Below are positions 6,891 to 9,026 of a stretch of 9,026 nt of DNA, piece by piece; within the stretch, counting starts at the first letter, position 1; each line of letters starts with the position of its first letter. The stretch is from assembly GCA_964551195.1 (NCBI GenBank), contig CAZKBI010000027.1:1-9026 (forward strand), in the 5' to 3' direction. Position numbers and translations under genes: made by a program. The notes beneath the pieces are model-generated. The model had not been told where the DNA came from, did not search any database, and saw nothing but the letters and a program-made list of their open reading frames with translations. Source of the DNA: CAYZPB01 sp964551195. GTDB taxonomy: Bacteria; Bacillota; Bacilli; Tepidibacillales; Tepidibacillaceae.

Positions 6891-6913
6891 ATTATATACT
6901 GATTTTGATTATA
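6891..6913 (-). promoter_or_regulatory. Candidate -10 elements upstream of the hydrolase cassette
   Basis: The gap before the hydrolase is very AT-rich and holds two perfect TATAAT hexamers on the minus strand (6891-6896 and 6908-6913). Neither has a convincing -35 at 16-18 bases, so I can only say that a promoter in this gap is likely. Confidence 0.35.
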
Positions 6914-6941
6914 AAAGAACTTCCTTGTTGCTAAAGGTGTT
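6911..6941 (-). terminator. Weak candidate terminator after the glycosylase-like gene
   Basis: Immediately after the stop at 6944-6946, the minus strand reads AACACCTT, a seven-base loop, AAGGAAGTT, then CTTTTAT. The arms pair as AAC/GTT and CCTT/AAGG with a small internal loop. The stem is short and the T tract is four bases. The position supports it more than the predicted strength does. Confidence 0.35.
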
Positions 6942-6943
6942 AA

Positions 6944-7528
6944 TTAACGAATAATATTCCTCTTAATCGTTTCTTTAAGAACAGGGACTACATTTGCTTC
7001 AAACCACGGGTTATTATTTTGCCAACGGAAATTCAATGGCGAGGGGTGCACTAGTGGAAAATATTCTGGTAGGTATTTATTGAAATTTCTAACAGTCTCC
7101 GTGAGATTTTTCTCTCTTCTACTACCGAGATAGTATCCTTGTGCGTAGGCACCTACCAACAAAGTCAATTCGATATAGGGCATCTCCTCCAGCAATAAGG
7201 GGTGCCACTTATCAGCAAAACCTGTTCGTGGCGGGGCATCACCAGATTCTCCTTTGCCAGGAAAGTAAAAATCCATGGGGAGGTGTGCAATCAAGTCTGA
7301 CTCATAGAAAATTTCTCTTGATACCCCCATCCATTCCCGAAGCCGATCGCCGCTCAAGTCATTCCAGAAGAGTCTTGTCTCTTCAGCAACCCTGCCCGGC
7401 GCCTGACCAACAATAACTATGCGTGCCTTATTCGATATTTTGTATAGGGGCTCAATTCCTCGTTCAGTATAGGAGGCATTAAAGGGGTCAGCCATAATCG
7501 CTTTTTTGAGTTCCGCAAAATTGTCCAC
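6944..7528 (-). CDS. Uracil-DNA-glycosylase superfamily protein without Fe-S cysteines
   Basis: The preferred start is GTG 7526-7528 (194 residues), with AAAGGA eight bases upstream; this matches the family's usual length of about 190-200. The frame stays open to an ATG at 7646-7648, but that would overlap the preceding gene by 59 bases. The motifs are I-V-I-V-G-Q-A-P-G (37-45) near the start, S-G-D-R-L-R-E-W-M-G-V (59-69), a central P-G-K-G-E-S-G-D-A-P-P-R segment, E-L-T-L-L-V-G-A-Y-A-Q and the C-terminal H161-P-S-P-L-N-F-R-W. These match the COG1573-type group, whose members are thought to remove uracil or related bases from DNA. The protein has no cysteine at all, whereas family-4 relatives carry four that hold a 4Fe-4S cluster. 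Enzyme activity is therefore not certain. Confidence 0.78.
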   Translation of the reverse strand: MDNFAELKKAIMADPFNASYTERGIEPLYKISNKARIVIVGQAPGRVAEETRLFWNDLSGDRLREWMGVSREIFYESDLIAHLPMDFYFPGKGESGDAPPRTGFADKWHPLLLEEMPYIELTLLVGAYAQGYYLGSRREKNLTETVRNFNKYLPEYFPLVHPSPLNFRWQNNNPWFEANVVPVLKETIKRNIIR

Positions 7529-7544
7529 GTCGATTTTCCTTTCA

Positions 7545-7556
7545 CAACAATTGTTG
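7545..7556. repeat. 12-base perfect palindrome upstream of the glycosylase-like gene
   Basis: CAACAATTGTTG is fully self-complementary and lies in the 61-base gap between the small membrane protein and the GTG start of the glycosylase-like gene, 17 bases before that start. It could be a binding site or be due to chance in AT-rich DNA. Confidence 0.3.
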
Positions 7557-7589
7557 CCTAAACATATAGTTGTCCTGCTTATGAAGTAA

Positions 7590-7958
7590 TTATTTCCTTC
7601 CCATAATTCTATTGAGAAGGTCCCTAAAGAATCTCGGAACTGCTCCATAGCTCTTGTCGAAAGCTGACGCGTTATTAGATTGATTACCTATTACTTTCAC
7701 TTCTCGTAGTTCACCATCAACCTCGCTATAACTGTAAGTCGCCCTATTACTTCTTACGTTAAATATCGTACTATATCTCCTGATGCCAAATACATGCAGT
7801 AAATACTTAACACCGAAAAATACTGCGGCTATAATCAGAGCAATCAAAAGTAGAAATGCTAAGAAATAGAGAGCAAGAAAAAACAGTACTATGGAAACTA
7901 GAACCCATAATACACAGCCAAGTCCCGAACTAGTTTGATTACCTATTCTTCTAGCCAT
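7590..7958 (-). CDS. Small membrane protein of unknown function
   Basis: I do not recognise this 122-residue protein. It has a short basic N-terminus (M-A-R-R), one continuous hydrophobic stretch at about 15-50, long enough for two tightly packed helices, and a polar C-terminal half. That half has a strand-like Y-S-Y-S-E-V-D-G-E-L-R-E-V-K-V segment and a basic end (R-F-F-R-D-L-L-N-R-I-M-G-R-K). ATG 7956-7958 has a strong AAGGTGG seven bases upstream. It begins 29 bases after the lipoprotein stop and is surely co-transcribed with it, so a partnership at the membrane is plausible but unproven. Confidence 0.75.
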   Translation of the reverse strand: MARRIGNQTSSGLGCVLWVLVSIVLFFLALYFLAFLLLIALIIAAVFFGVKYLLHVFGIRRYSTIFNVRSNRATYSYSEVDGELREVKVIGNQSNNASAFDKSYGAVPRFFRDLLNRIMGRK

Positions 7959-7987
7959 GATATTACCACCTTATATTCTGGCTGCCG

Positions 7988-8845
7988 CTAAAATCTTTTC
8001 AAATCAGTTAGCTGAAAGCTCCACTCTGGTGTTACAAGCTTTTCCTTATCTTTCAGTGAGTACCACGGACTTAATGATTCATCCACTGGATTTATTAGTA
8101 GCTGTGTCTCTTGAGCCGGCATATATGATTGGGCTAACAAAAACACCTTCTCATTATCAGCATTGATAGCAGCATCTACTACAATTATAGCGTGTCCCGG
8201 GCTTCCGCCTATGATGAAAATGTCACCCACTTCTAGGTCATTAACAGATATGGCCTTCAGTTCCTTCTCCAGAGAGAGCGTGCTTGCGTAGGCCATAACC
8301 ATTTCCATGTATTTTCTAAAGGATTCGTAAGTGTTACTAGCTTCCACAGCTTTATAATAAGCAACATTATTACCTTCAACTTTTATTCGATAACCAGCCA
8401 TCCATTTACTATATTCCGCCCTAAATCCCGAGACAAAATCAAATCCGATCTCGTCGTACAATCCCAGCGAAAATAGGTATTCCGCACGCAGCAGCATAAT
8501 AGCATCCGCGCACTGATGCAAGTCTCGATTACCAATATCGACGCGGAAAACACTATCGTATACTCCGTTCTTGTTTTTTGTCCTTCCATCATAATAAAGG
8601 ACCTTTTCACCATATGGCTTTAGTTCCTGCTGTCTGAGGAACTCGCTAAAGCTATCTTCCTCATATATAATTTTTTCATACCCTTCAGGAGCTGGGTATC
8701 TCTCGTCAACGGTCATGCCATTAGTGTTGATAGTGTATTTATTATCCTCTGCCTGCTCGATGCCATTATCAGGCTCTTCTCCAATGCTACACGATGTAAG
8801 CAGAAAGGGTATTATTAGTAGAAAAATTAGTCTTTTGATTTGCAT
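7988..8845 (-). CDS. DUF4846-like lipoprotein
   Basis: The 285-residue protein begins M-Q-I-K-R followed by a hydrophobic core and the lipobox L-L-T-S-C19, so it should be exported and lipid-anchored on the outer face of the membrane. An acidic linker (20-50) precedes the main domain. Within it, H-Q-C112-A-D-A-I-M-L-L-R-A-E-Y-L-F and G-D207-208-I-F-I-I-G-G-S-P-G-H218-A-I-I-V-V-D stand out. The sequence Y-P-A-P-E-G-Y, F-L-R near the start and the R-A-E-Y-L segment fit my memory of DUF4846 proteins, whose function is unknown. ATG 8843-8845 has AGAGAG seven bases upstream. It starts 34 bases after the PAP2-type gene ends, which points to one transcript and possibly to cell-envelope lipid or wall metabolism. 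Confidence 0.8.
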   Translation of the reverse strand: MQIKRLIFLLIIPFLLTSCSIGEEPDNGIEQAEDNKYTINTNGMTVDERYPAPEGYEKIIYEEDSFSEFLRQQELKPYGEKVLYYDGRTKNKNGVYDSVFRVDIGNRDLHQCADAIMLLRAEYLFSLGLYDEIGFDFVSGFRAEYSKWMAGYRIKVEGNNVAYYKAVEASNTYESFRKYMEMVMAYASTLSLEKELKAISVNDLEVGDIFIIGGSPGHAIIVVDAAINADNEKVFLLAQSYMPAQETQLLINPVDESLSPWYSLKDKEKLVTPEWSFQLTDLKRF

Positions 8846-8879
8846 ATTTATTCTCTCTTTCTTCCTAAAGTATAAGTAA

Positions 8880-9026
8880 TTAATTCAATGTGCGCTCATA
8901 TAAATATACTATAATTTTACCACATAGTAAGCCCAGAACTATTCCAGCAATTATATCGCTCGGATAATGCAAAAATAGATATAATCTTGAAAATGCTATT
9001 GTCATTGCAAGAAGCCAAATCAATGG
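8880..9026 (-). CDS. PAP2-superfamily membrane phosphatase, C-terminal fragment (5' end beyond the window)
   Basis: Reading leftwards from the right edge, the minus strand is open for 48 codons to TAA 8880-8882. It carries A-F-S-R-L-Y-L-F-L-H-Y-P-S-D-I-I-A-G, the third PAP2 phosphatase motif (S-R-x5-H-x3-D) with its active-site histidine and aspartate, followed by a final transmembrane helix and a short tail (Y-L-Y-E-R-T-L-N). PAP2 proteins dephosphorylate membrane lipids such as phosphatidate, phosphatidylglycerophosphate or undecaprenyl pyrophosphate at the outer membrane face. The first two motifs are outside the window, so the subgroup cannot be decided. It appears to be upstream in the same operon as the DUF4846-like lipoprotein. 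Confidence 0.85.
   Translation of the reverse strand, partial: PLIWLLAMTIAFSRLYLFLHYPSDIIAGIVLGLLCGKIIVYLYERTLN

Noticed and set aside
7141..7416. Plus-strand open frame of 91 codons opposite the glycosylase-like gene
   Set aside because: The opposite strand carries the conserved glycosylase motifs; this frame is a by-product of locally higher GC content.
1..9026. CRISPR, tRNA, rRNA, insertion sequence or phage-defence island
   Set aside because: I saw no spaced direct repeats, cloverleaf-like sequence, transposase or integrase motifs, or terminal repeats; all long stretches are covered by ordinary genes.

Overview
This window looks like chromosomal DNA of a low-GC Gram-positive bacterium. 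I would place it in the Bacillota, probably among anaerobic clostridial relatives. The support is AT-rich coding sequence, strong purine-rich Shine-Dalgarno sites (GGGAGG, AGGAGG, AAGGTGG), compact operons, and families common in that group: TraX-like, YegS/BmrU lipid kinase, DUF6320-like and DUF4846-like. The species cannot be named from the sequence. I see no rRNA, tRNA, CRISPR array, insertion sequence or phage gene.

Layout. A + strand fragment at the left edge (1-234) is the STAS end of a SulP-type anion transporter. Every other gene is on the minus strand and is read from right to left. Reading in that direction: (1) 9026-6944, a PAP2-type lipid phosphatase (cut by the window edge), a DUF4846-like lipoprotein, a small membrane protein and a cysteine-free uracil-DNA-glycosylase-like protein, followed by a weak terminator candidate. 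(2) 6840-3955, a tight three-gene cassette: an HSL-type alpha/beta hydrolase, a condensation/alcohol-acetyltransferase-like acyltransferase and a zinc-ribbon protein with six membrane segments. It ends at a clear intrinsic terminator (3885-3908). (3) 3758-1944, an arsenic-type operon: ArsP/UPF0718 permease, ArsR-family repressor with a Cys-Val-Cys sensor motif, and a mini-thioredoxin. It has a well-formed promoter (3817-3845) with an inverted repeat at the likely transcription start. (4) 1873-217, a diacylglycerol-kinase-like lipid kinase and a TraX-family membrane protein, behind an extended -10 promoter. The TraX gene ends convergently inside the SulP gene.

How the genes work together. In the third unit, a metalloid would release ArsR, the permease would export it, and the dithiol protein would supply redox chemistry or thiol exchange. 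The second unit looks like a small ester- or lipid-forming module whose product I cannot name: acyl transfer, ester hydrolysis and a membrane partner. The first and fourth units share a membrane-lipid theme (lipid phosphatase, lipid kinase), but the sequence does not link them. The main points for follow-up are the acyltransferase/hydrolase/membrane cassette, the glycosylase without cysteines, the permease start that hides a promoter, a possible AUU start in the lipid kinase, and a papain-like reading of the DUF4846 lipoprotein.
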